A DNA stretch of 64,000 nt, from the NCBI RefSeq assembly GCF_001427385.1, contig NZ_LMGJ01000033.1:213562-277561 (forward strand). The letters run 5' to 3'. Below, piece after piece: positions 1 to 7,251 of the stretch. Under the pieces are notes generated by a model. The model was given only the letters and a program-made list of their open reading frames with translations. It did no database searches and was not told where the DNA came from. The translations under genes were made by a program, and so were the position numbers. The stretch's first letter is position 1, and each line of letters starts with the position of its first letter. This DNA comes from Mesorhizobium sp. Root157 (GTDB taxonomy: Bacteria > Pseudomonadota > Alphaproteobacteria > Rhizobiales > Rhizobiaceae).

Positions 1-622
1 CGGTCGCTGAGAAGTAATAGTAGTACTGCGGAAAGTGCGTGCGCAGCGCCAGGCCAAGCACGGCCATGTCGCGCGCCGTCGTATGCTGGGCCTCGTCCGG
101 AAGTCCCGACGCATTGCGAAAGACGGTGCCGCGCATGCCGACCTGTCTGGCCTTGGCCGTCATGGCAGCGGCGAACGCCTCTTCGCTGCCGCCCAGATAT
201 TCGGCGACGGCCACCGCGACGTCATTGGCGGACTTGACCGCCAAGGCGCGGATTGCCGTATCCACATCGATCGTCTCGCCGGGGCGGAAGCGCAACTTGG
301 TCGGTGGCTGCGATGCGGCATGCACGGAAACCGGCATCTGCGTCTCCTTCGTCAGCCGCCCCGACTCCAAGGCTTCGAACATCAGGTAAAGCGTCATCAT
401 CTTGGTAAGCGAGGCCGGAAAGCGCGGCGCTGTCGAGTTCATCTCGAAAAGCTGCTTGCCGGTCCGGGCATCCACCACGATCGCCGCATATTTCTGCGGC
501 GAGGCAGGCACGCTCAACACCTGCTCTGGCGTGGATGATGTTGTGCAGCCGCTTACCAACGCCAGCAGGGCGAAGGATGCGACAATCTTCTGAAACAGGG
601 TGAATAGGCGTGCGCTGGACAA
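1..622 (-). CDS. D-alanyl-D-alanine carboxypeptidase (peptidase S11), lipoprotein, 3' end outside window
   Basis: Serine-type D,D-carboxypeptidase that trims the terminal D-Ala from peptidoglycan stem peptides in the periplasm. The reading frame runs off the left edge, so only about 207 N-terminal residues are present. A hydrophobic signal ends in a lipobox (LVSGC, Cys about residue 26), predicting a lipid-anchored protein. The catalytic SLTK tetrad is near residues 71-74 and the SAN triad near 131-133; the KTG box would lie beyond the window. No in-frame ATG follows the upstream stop, so I take the TTG at 620-622 as the start. Family identity is firm; the exact paralogue and start are not. 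Confidence 0.85.
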   Translation of the reverse strand, partial: MSSARLFTLFQKIVASFALLALVSGCTTSSTPEQVLSVPASPQKYAAIVVDARTGKQLFEMNSTAPRFPASLTKMMTLYLMFEALESGRLTKETQMPVSVHAASQPPTKLRFRPGETIDVDTAIRALAVKSANDVAVAVAEYLGGSEEAFAAAMTAKARQVGMRGTVFRNASGLPDEAQHTTARDMAVLGLALRTHFPQYYYYFSAT

Positions 623-785
623 GATTGCATCTGCGTTGATTCAAGAAGTGGCGCGAACCTAGCTTAACGAATTTGCCGCGTCTATTTGGTTCGCTTGCCA
701 CCGACATGTCGATGGTGAATTGCTGTGGGCAAAGCCCGGCTGCCTTGTCTTTGGATTGGTGGACGGAGTTATCAAGGGAGTTGGA

Positions 786-1865
786 ATGGACATCGTCACG
801 CTCGAAGCCAAGGGAATTCACGTTTCGATCGATCTTGCGGTGGGCCATCTGGCCGACCTCGTCATCGAGAGGGAAGGCCGCAAACTGAAGCCGCTACACC
901 GGGCACCATGGGCCGATGGGCCACCGGATCTGCTGCCGGTTCATCTTCCGGAAGGCGTGCGGCGCCTTTCGGGGGATTTCTTGTGTGCGCCGTTCTCACG
1001 CAGCGACGTGGAAGACGCGCCGCTACACGGTTGGCCGGCCAACAGCGCCTGGAATCTTGTCGACAGCGCCGCAACCGACGATGGCTGGCGAGCCGTTTTT
1101 CGGCTGCGCCGCAAAGTCATGGGCGCAACCGTGGAAAAAACCCTCGTTTTGCGCGACCACCATCCGTTTCTCTATCAGGAGCACATCTTCGCAGGAGGTG
1201 CCGGCGCGATTTCCGTCGCCCACCATACGATGACGAGCATGAGCCAGGGCGGCCGCCTGGCATTTTCGCCAAAGCGGCTGGCTGTCACGCCTGAGGAAGC
1301 GCCAGAAGCAGATCCTGCGCGCGGCCGGTCCCTGCTTGTCTATCCGGCCCGCTCCGCAAATCTGCAGCACTTTCCGACGATCGACGGCACGGCCTTCGAC
1401 CTGACCGAGTACGGGGCGAACGGTCGTCATGAAGATTTCGTCACGCTGGTCGAAGCTGACGGAAACAGCCTCGGTTGGGCGGCGGTTGCCCGCAAGGCAG
1501 AGGCCGATCTTGTGCTGACGCTGAAGAACTCCGCCGAACTTCCCGTGACGATGCTGTGGATCAGCAATGGCGGGCGTAACTATGCCCCGTGGAACGGACG
1601 GGGCGGCGTCATCGGCATCGAGGACGCGCGCGCCGCTATCGGCCATGCCGCATCGCTGAGCGACAACTGGTTGAAGCGCGAAGGCGTAGCCACGGCCTTC
1701 GATCTCGGCGGACAGGTCACGTTCCGACAGGTTATCGGTGCCTTGCCGCTAGAGACATTCGGCGTGCCGCAGCGCATCGATGCGGCAAAGGGCTGTCTGC
1801 GCATGTCGACCGAGCAAGGCGCGGTGCGGGAAGTTCCATTCGACGAACAATTCCTGCGAGCATAG
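786..1865 (+). CDS. aldose 1-epimerase-like (galactose mutarotase fold) protein
   Basis: A 359-residue soluble protein without signal peptide or membrane segment. The beta-rich composition with a Trp/Gly pattern and motifs such as HHTMTSMSQGG and WISNGGRNYAPW resembles galactose mutarotase-like sugar-binding proteins, which interconvert sugar anomers, but I cannot point to a complete catalytic His/Glu set. The ATG at 786 is chosen because a GGAG-type ribosome site lies just upstream; a longer frame opens at 720. It precedes an FrcK-like kinase gene by 76 bp on the same strand, suggesting a joint role in sugar metabolism. The function is inferred from fold-level resemblance only. Confidence 0.6.
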   Translation: MDIVTLEAKGIHVSIDLAVGHLADLVIEREGRKLKPLHRAPWADGPPDLLPVHLPEGVRRLSGDFLCAPFSRSDVEDAPLHGWPANSAWNLVDSAATDDGWRAVFRLRRKVMGATVEKTLVLRDHHPFLYQEHIFAGGAGAISVAHHTMTSMSQGGRLAFSPKRLAVTPEEAPEADPARGRSLLVYPARSANLQHFPTIDGTAFDLTEYGANGRHEDFVTLVEADGNSLGWAAVARKAEADLVLTLKNSAELPVTMLWISNGGRNYAPWNGRGGVIGIEDARAAIGHAASLSDNWLKREGVATAFDLGGQVTFRQVIGALPLETFGVPQRIDAAKGCLRMSTEQGAVREVPFDEQFLRA

Positions 1866-1941
1866 ACAATGCCGGCACCCGTTTGATTTGAAAATAGCCG
1901 CAATCTGTGGACACAGTATCGCGGCCCACGAGCAAGAGATC

Positions 1942-2562
1942 ATGTCCGAAATTGCGACCATCGCCGCTGCCATCTTCAAACGCGCCGGAAAGGCCCATCG
2001 TTGCCTCGTTGCGATTGCCGGCCCGCCGGGCGCCGGCAAATCCACCCTCGCAACCGCATTGCGCGACCTACTTCCGGAAGGGACGGCGGAGGTCGTGCCG
2101 ATGGACGGCTTCCACTATGACGATGTGATCCTCAACCAGCGCGGCCAGCGTTCCCGCAAGGGCGCGCCCGAGACCTTCGACTTTGCCGGCTTCGAAGCGC
2201 TGTTGAAACGCATCAAAAGTGGCGAGCCGGATATCGCCATTCCGGTGTTCGATCGCAGCATGGAGTTATCGCGAGCCGCGGCATCGGTCATTTCCGCCGA
2301 CGTCAAGTTCGTGCTGGTTGAAGGCAATTACCTGCTGCTCGACGAAGAGCCCTGGGCGCGCCTGGGCGCTCTGTTCGATTTCTCTATCTTTGTCGATGCC
2401 AATCGCGCCGAACTGGAACGACGTTTGCTCTCGCGCTGGTCCGAGCATGGCAAATCCGATGAAGACGCCCGTACCTGGGTCGCTTCCAACGATTTGCCGA
2501 ATGTCGAGAGGGTATACGCACACCGCCGCGCGCCCGACCTCATTGTCGGCGACCACATTTGA
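1942..2562 (+). CDS. P-loop nucleoside/sugar kinase family protein (FrcK-like)
   Basis: A 206-residue P-loop kinase. The Walker A motif GPPGAGKST lies near residue 30, followed by a PMDGFHYDD segment typical of the uridine kinase/pantothenate kinase-like family that includes rhizobial FrcK, encoded beside fructose ABC transporters. Late motifs VEGNYLLLDE and the Arg-rich lid (ERRLLSRW) fit this family. The true substrate of FrcK-type proteins is not established; a sugar or nucleoside is likely. The start at 1942 removes a spurious 54-codon extension that overlaps the upstream gene. It lies 76 bp downstream of the mutarotase-like gene. Confidence 0.78.
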   Translation: MSEIATIAAAIFKRAGKAHRCLVAIAGPPGAGKSTLATALRDLLPEGTAEVVPMDGFHYDDVILNQRGQRSRKGAPETFDFAGFEALLKRIKSGEPDIAIPVFDRSMELSRAAASVISADVKFVLVEGNYLLLDEEPWARLGALFDFSIFVDANRAELERRLLSRWSEHGKSDEDARTWVASNDLPNVERVYAHRRAPDLIVGDHI

Positions 2563-2645
2563 ACTCCGTGACCATCGTCCGGAACCTGCGGTCCGTTTGT
2601 TCGTTGTCACCGACAAGTAAAATTCGACAACCGCGAGGGATTTCA

Positions 2646-3026
2646 ATGGCGACCAAGGCAAAAAAGACCGCATCCAAGCCAGCCAAGGCGACCCAGGCTA
2701 AAGCCGGGGCTGGCCCGGCAATCGCGGCGCGCTCAAAAGATGCCAAGCCGGCCTTTGGCAAGGCGGCACCGAAAAGAGTAACGCCCGCAACGGACAAGGT
2801 ACCCGCCAAAGCCGCCAAGGCCAAATCTCCGAGCGGGTCATCGTCCGCTCGTGACAATACGTCGGATGATACGTCGATCGCCGCAAAGGTCGCCCGGACC
2901 ATGAAGACAACGGCGAATGTTGCGGTGGGTGCCGTTGTGGCGACCGCCAAGGGCGCCGCGACGCTCGCCTCCTCCGCCGTCGGCAAGACCGGCACAAAGG
3001 GCGGCACACGCGCCAAGGGCAAGTAG
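2646..3026 (+). CDS. Lys/Ala-rich histone H1-like basic protein
   Basis: A 126-residue, very basic protein dominated by Lys and Ala. The first 70 residues carry repeated AKA/PAK-type segments like the C-terminal tail of histone H1 and bacterial H1-like proteins. The region after residue 85 (VARTMKTTANVAVGAVVATA) could form a short amphipathic or membrane-associating helix, and the extreme C-terminus is again basic. No enzymatic motif is visible. Non-specific DNA or polyphosphate binding is a reasonable guess from composition only. It follows a GAGGG ribosome site about 8 bp from the ATG. Confidence 0.6.
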   Translation: MATKAKKTASKPAKATQAKAGAGPAIAARSKDAKPAFGKAAPKRVTPATDKVPAKAAKAKSPSGSSSARDNTSDDTSIAAKVARTMKTTANVAVGAVVATAKGAATLASSAVGKTGTKGGTRAKGK

Positions 3027-3046
3027 CCGAGCCTCCAGTTTCCGGT

Positions 3047-3751
3047 TCAGGGCCGTGTGGGTATGACGATGCCCCGCTGCACGGCCGGGCGCGCCAGCCC
3101 ACGCTCGAGCCATGCGGCGACCGCTGGAAAGTCGTCGAAGCCAACCAGTTCGCGCGCATCGTAAAAGCCGATCAGGTTGCGAACCCAACCGAGCATCGAG
3201 ATGTCGGCGATGGTGTAGTCGTCGCCCATGATCCAGGTGCGTTCTTTCAGCCTGCCGTCGAGGACACCGACGAGGCGGCGGGATTCGACGCGATAGCGTT
3301 CGAGCGGCCGCTTGTCGGCAATCTCGCGCCCGGCAAATTTATGGAAGAAACCAAGCTGGCCGAAGATCGGTCCAATCGCTGCCATCTGGAAGAAAACCCA
3401 CTGGATCGTCTCGTAGCGAAGAGCCGGGTCCGCTGGAAGGAACTTGCCGGTTTTCTCGGCGAGGTAGAGCAGGATGGCCCCGGATTCGAACAGGGCCAGC
3501 GGCTTGCCCCCCTGGCCATCGGGGTCGATGACCGACGGGATCTTGCCATTGGGGTTGAGCGACAGGAATTCCGGCGTCCAGGTCTCGTCCTTGCCGATAT
3601 CGACGTAATGCGCCTCATAGGGCAAGCCGAGTTCTTCCAGGACAATCGAAACCTTGACCCCGTTCGGGGTCGGCGCCGAATAAAGCTGAAGGCGGTCTGG
3701 ATGTTCAGCCGGCCAGCGCTTGGCGACGGGAAAATCGGAAAGGTCGGTCAT
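3047..3751 (-). CDS. glutathione S-transferase family protein (YghU/YfcG-like)
   Basis: A 234-residue cytosolic GST with an N-terminal thioredoxin fold (residues about 20-105) and an all-helical C-terminal domain. The start of the fold, SAPTPNGVKVSIVLEE, matches the Nu-class/YfcG group, in which Thr and Asn rather than Tyr/Ser contact glutathione and disulfide reductase activity is common. FESGAILLYLAEK is the conserved Glu-Ser glutathione-binding element. It lies 57 bp downstream of the NodE-like gene on the same strand and may be read from the same transcript. The substrate is unknown. Confidence 0.85.
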   Translation of the reverse strand: MTDLSDFPVAKRWPAEHPDRLQLYSAPTPNGVKVSIVLEELGLPYEAHYVDIGKDETWTPEFLSLNPNGKIPSVIDPDGQGGKPLALFESGAILLYLAEKTGKFLPADPALRYETIQWVFFQMAAIGPIFGQLGFFHKFAGREIADKRPLERYRVESRRLVGVLDGRLKERTWIMGDDYTIADISMLGWVRNLIGFYDARELVGFDDFPAVAAWLERGLARPAVQRGIVIPTRP

Positions 3752-3808
3752 AGGGGCTCCTTGGGCGGAAAGGCAAACAGTCCAGCGGCAACTGCACGGC
3801 AGGCCGGG

Positions 3809-5017
3809 TCAGACTGCCTTGAATGCAAGCACCGCATTGGTTCCACCGAAGGCGAAAGCATTGCTGAGAGCCACACGAACCTTACGTTCCCGCGATACGT
3901 TCGGCGTTACGTCGAGATCGCAATCCGGATCGGGTTCGCGGAAATTCGCCGTCGGCGGCACCACACCTTCGCGAATTGCGTTGACACAGGCGATCAGTTC
4001 CAGGCCACCCGATGCGCCCAGGCAATGGGCATGCATCGACTTGGTCGAGGATACCGACAGGCTGTAAGCGTGATCGCCGAACACCCGCTTGATCGCCGCC
4101 GTCTCGATCTGGTCGTTGGCCTTGGTGCCGGTGCCGTGGGCGTTGAGGTAATCGATGTCTTCGGCATTGATACCGGCATCGGCCAGACAGGCCCGCATCG
4201 CGCTTTCCGGACCTTCTATCGTGGGCGCCACGATGTCGGAGGCATCGCCGGAGAGACCTACGCCGGCGATCTCGCCGAGAATGGTCGCGCCTCGCGCCCT
4301 TGCATGCTCATAGCTTTCCAGCACCACCATCCCGGCACCCTCGCCCAGGACCAGGCCCTGCCGGTCGGCTGAAAACGGACGACAGGTATCAGGGGACAAG
4401 ACGCGCAAGGCTTCCCAACTTTTGAGTATGCCCCAGACCATTGGCGCATCGGTGCCGCCTGAAACCATGACGTCGGCGCGGCCAAGCCTGATCTGGTCCA
4501 CCGCCGATGCGATGGCATGGTTCGCCGACGCACACGCGGACGTCACCCCATAGACCGGCCCGCGCAAGCCGAGATTCATGCTGACCTGGCCGGCCGCAGC
4601 TCCCGGCATCACCTTGGGTACGGTGAATATTCCCGCCCGGCTCTTGCCTTCCAGCAAGATCGACCGGTAGTTTTCCTCGACCGTTTCCCAGCCGCAAATG
4701 CCGACGCCGACAATGGTGCCGATGCGATTGGTGTCGATGTCGCTGGCGGACAGGCCGGACTGCAGCATCGCCTCGCGCGCGGCAATCACGGCAAGCAGGC
4801 TGAAACGATCCATCGTGACAAGCTGTTTGCGGTCTATGCCGTGGTCGGGCAACTGCCTGATCTCGCAGCCGGTTCGCACCTTGATGTCGTGCAGCGCCAG
4901 ATTGCCGATCGGGCCTATTGCCGAACGGCCAGCGCGCATTTCTTCCCATATGGCGGCGGCGTTGGTGCCGAGACCGCATATTCCGCCGATGCCGGTGATG
5001 ACGACGCGCGTTCGCAT
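3809..5017 (-). CDS. NodE-like beta-ketoacyl-ACP synthase (KAS II family)
   Basis: A 402-residue condensing enzyme that would elongate acyl chains carried on an acyl carrier protein. The catalytic Cys is at about 162 in [11 protein letters not shown], with His at about 294 ([11 protein letters not shown]) and about 331 ([10 protein letters not shown]). The HAHC version of the second His box, the opening [15 protein letters not shown], and long stretches such as [11 protein letters not shown] recall rhizobial NodE rather than housekeeping FabF. It is preceded at 11 bp by a NodF-like carrier protein, the same order as nodF-nodE. No other nod gene is visible. Whether it makes unsaturated fatty acyl chains for a signal molecule or another lipid cannot be told from sequence. 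Confidence 0.85.
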   Translation of the reverse strand: MRTRVVITGIGGICGLGTNAAAIWEEMRAGRSAIGPIGNLALHDIKVRTGCEIRQLPDHGIDRKQLVTMDRFSLLAVIAAREAMLQSGLSASDIDTNRIGTIVGVGICGWETVEENYRSILLEGKSRAGIFTVPKVMPGAAAGQVSMNLGLRGPVYGVTSACASANHAIASAVDQIRLGRADVMVSGGTDAPMVWGILKSWEALRVLSPDTCRPFSADRQGLVLGEGAGMVVLESYEHARARGATILGEIAGVGLSGDASDIVAPTIEGPESAMRACLADAGINAEDIDYLNAHGTGTKANDQIETAAIKRVFGDHAYSLSVSSTKSMHAHCLGASGGLELIACVNAIREGVVPPTANFREPDPDCDLDVTPNVSRERKVRVALSNAFAFGGTNAVLAFKAV

Positions 5018-5028
5018 AAGGCTGAAAA

Positions 5029-5283
5029 TCAGGCTTTCTTGTCGATCAGAGTACGAACGGCCTCGACCATATCGCCAACGTTCTTGAGATTGCTCCAGGC
5101 ATCGACAGTGTTCATCTCGATCTCGATGTCGTATTTTTCCTCAAGGTCGAAGATAATCTCGGTGAGCTCGAGCGAGTGTATGCCGAGCGCCGTCAATTCG
5201 GTGCTGACCGTGATCTCGTCGTCACCCGGCTCCGCGTGTTCCTTGATCTTGTCGATGATTTCCGACGCGAGCTGATCAGCCAT
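5029..5283 (-). CDS. NodF-like acyl carrier protein
   Basis: An 84-residue acidic acyl carrier protein. The phosphopantetheine serine is at about residue 37 in LGIHSLEL; most carriers have Asp before this Ser, here it is His. The C-terminal half ([17 protein letters not shown]) closely resembles rhizobial NodF rather than AcpP. The ATG at 5283 follows a GGAAAGGAACCG ribosome site; an upstream in-frame ATG at 5298 is less likely. The gene is first in a presumed operon with the NodE-like KAS, driven by a sigma70-type promoter at 5393-5421. It probably forms a dedicated carrier for that synthase. Confidence 0.85.
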   Translation of the reverse strand: MADQLASEIIDKIKEHAEPGDDEITVSTELTALGIHSLELTEIIFDLEEKYDIEIEMNTVDAWSNLKNVGDMVEAVRTLIDKKA

Positions 5284-5392
5284 TCGGTTCCTTTCCAATT
5301 TCCCGACCTGACGCTGCAGCGCCTTCGTGTCCTCGACAGACCAATCCCGTTGTTCTGCTCACCACTTGCAAGATAAAGGTGAGGACCTTCCC

Positions 5393-5421
5393 TCTATAGA
5401 AACCGAAACGTGCAGAGGCAA
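5393..5421 (-). promoter_or_regulatory. sigma70-like promoter of the NodF/NodE-like operon
   Basis: On the minus strand a TTGCCT -35 element (5416-5421) is followed after exactly 17 bp by TATAGA (5393-5398). It lies about 110 bp upstream of the carrier protein start and nothing else is encoded between. I saw no nod-box-like ATC-N9-GAT element near it, so regulation by a NodD-type activator is not supported. Confidence 0.5.
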
Positions 5422-5499
5422 CAGCGATATCAACAAAGCCCTTGATGTGCTTAAAGTTCCGACCTTGCCGAGATGACCCAAGGGAAGGTCTGGCGCAGG

Positions 5500-7248
5500 T
5501 CAATGCGCCACCTGCCTGAACTTCGCGGTGGCCTTGTCATCAACCGCCGTCCCGTCATTTGAAATGGCCACCCCAAACTTCTCTGCGGCCTCTTTTTTCG
5601 TGTAGTAGCCAAGCGCAACGTCATTGAGCACGGCTTGCGGTGCCCGCAGCAAGGGGTCGCCATAGCCCCCACCTCCCGGTGTGCCGACGCGCACGCGGTC
5701 ACCGGCCTTCAATGGAATGTCCTGCTCTTTGGACAGATGCGGCGGCACATGTGGCTGGCCGCCCTTGAACACGGTCACGGTATTGACCGCACCGTCGCTG
5801 CCGCCAAGCACGCCCTGCGGCCCGACGCGGCCATGATCCATGACGAACGAGGCGCGCGCCTGCCCGCGCAGAAGCTCAACCTCATAAGCTAAACCGAACC
5901 CGCCGCGCTGCTTGCCGGCACCGCCCGAACCCTCCCGCAACGCATAGTGGCGATAGAGCACCGGGAATGCCTGCTCCATGATCTCCACGGGCGGTGATTT
6001 GGAGATGCCGATGGTGGAACACCCGTTGGTGAGGCCGTCGTGCCCGGTATTGCCGCCATAGCCACCACCCGAAATCTGGTACATGACGTAGTCGCGCCCG
6101 CGCACCGGGTCGTTGCCGCCAAGCGCAAAATTGCCGCTGGAACCGGCTGGCGCCGCCGTTACCTTATCCGGCAGGGCCTGCACCATGGCGGCAAAGACGG
6201 CTTCGGCGATGCGTTGCGAAACTTCTGCTGCGCAGCCCGAAACAGGCCTCGGATATTTCGCGTCGAGGAAGGTTCCTTCCGGCCGTTTGACGATCAGCGG
6301 CTCGAAAGCGCCAGCGCTGATCGGCACGTCCGGGAATATGTGACGCATGGCGAGATAGACCGACGACAATGTCGTTGCCAGCACGCTGTTCATCGGCCCG
6401 GCACAAGGCTTCGATGAACCCATGAAATCGAAGGTGAGCGTATCGCCCTGTTTTTCAACGGCCAGCGCTATGGTGAGAGGCTCATCGACCACGCCATCGG
6501 AATCGACGAATGCCTGCGAGCGGTAGGTGCCGTCGGCAATGGTGCCGATGTTGGCGCGCATCTGGGCCGCCGCCCGCGCCCGCAACTCGGCAATGGCTTC
6601 GACGACAGTTTCGTCACCGTAACGATCCAGGATTTCAAACAGCCGGTCCTGACCGACCATCAACGCGGCTGCCTGCGCCTTGATATCGCCGATACGCTGG
6701 TCGGCGACACGGATGTTCGAACAGATGATGGCGTAGATTTCGGGGTCGAGCTTGCCCTTCTTGAACAGCTTGACCGGCGGCAGGCGCAGGCCCTCCTGCT
6801 CGACGGCCGTGGCCGAAGCCGAGAAGCCGCCAGGCACTGCGCCGCCAATGTCGGGCCAATGGCCGGTATTCGACAGCCAGCAGAAGATGCTGCCGCCTCG
6901 ATAAACCGGCATGGCGAAGCGCACGTCCATGAGGTGCGTCCCGCCGAGATAAGGGTCGTTGACGATATAGATGTCGCCGGGCGCGGGCGGCAGGCAGCGC
7001 CCGTCGGCGATCATCTCGATCACGGTCCGGGTCGAATACTGCATGACCCCGACAAATACGGGCAATCCCTGACTGCCCTGCGCGATCAGCGATCCGTCGA
7101 GCGCCGAATAGATGCCGTCAGAACGATCGTTGGCTTCAGCGATGACCGGCGAGAAAGCCGCGCGCGAGAAGGTCAGGTCCATCTCGTCGCAGGTTTGTTG
7201 AAGTGCCGCCTGGATGACCGAAAGCGTGATCGCGTCGAGCTTTGCCAT
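5500..7248 (-). CDS. hyuB: hydantoinase B / oxoprolinase family protein
   Basis: A 582-residue beta subunit of the hydantoinase/5-oxoprolinase/acetone carboxylase superfamily, which pairs with HyuA for ATP-dependent opening of hydantoin or oxoproline-type rings or related reactions. Length and family motifs are normal: MDLTFSRAAFSPVIAEAND near the N-terminus, DIYIVNDPYLGGTHLMDV around residue 90, and a glycine-rich C-terminus (GGGGYGDPL). It follows hyuA with a 3-bp gap, so the two are translated from one message. The specific substrate is not readable from sequence. Confidence 0.88.
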   Translation of the reverse strand: MAKLDAITLSVIQAALQQTCDEMDLTFSRAAFSPVIAEANDRSDGIYSALDGSLIAQGSQGLPVFVGVMQYSTRTVIEMIADGRCLPPAPGDIYIVNDPYLGGTHLMDVRFAMPVYRGGSIFCWLSNTGHWPDIGGAVPGGFSASATAVEQEGLRLPPVKLFKKGKLDPEIYAIICSNIRVADQRIGDIKAQAAALMVGQDRLFEILDRYGDETVVEAIAELRARAAAQMRANIGTIADGTYRSQAFVDSDGVVDEPLTIALAVEKQGDTLTFDFMGSSKPCAGPMNSVLATTLSSVYLAMRHIFPDVPISAGAFEPLIVKRPEGTFLDAKYPRPVSGCAAEVSQRIAEAVFAAMVQALPDKVTAAPAGSSGNFALGGNDPVRGRDYVMYQISGGGYGGNTGHDGLTNGCSTIGISKSPPVEIMEQAFPVLYRHYALREGSGGAGKQRGGFGLAYEVELLRGQARASFVMDHGRVGPQGVLGGSDGAVNTVTVFKGGQPHVPPHLSKEQDIPLKAGDRVRVGTPGGGGYGDPLLRAPQAVLNDVALGYYTKKEAAEKFGVAISNDGTAVDDKATAKFRQVAH

Positions 7249-7251
7249 GGC

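Noticed and set aside
5284..5499. Possible nod box upstream of the NodF-like gene
   Set aside because: Searched for ATC-N9-GAT repeats on the coding strand; the nearest match (ATC followed by GAT after 12 bp) lacks the right spacing and flanking sequence.
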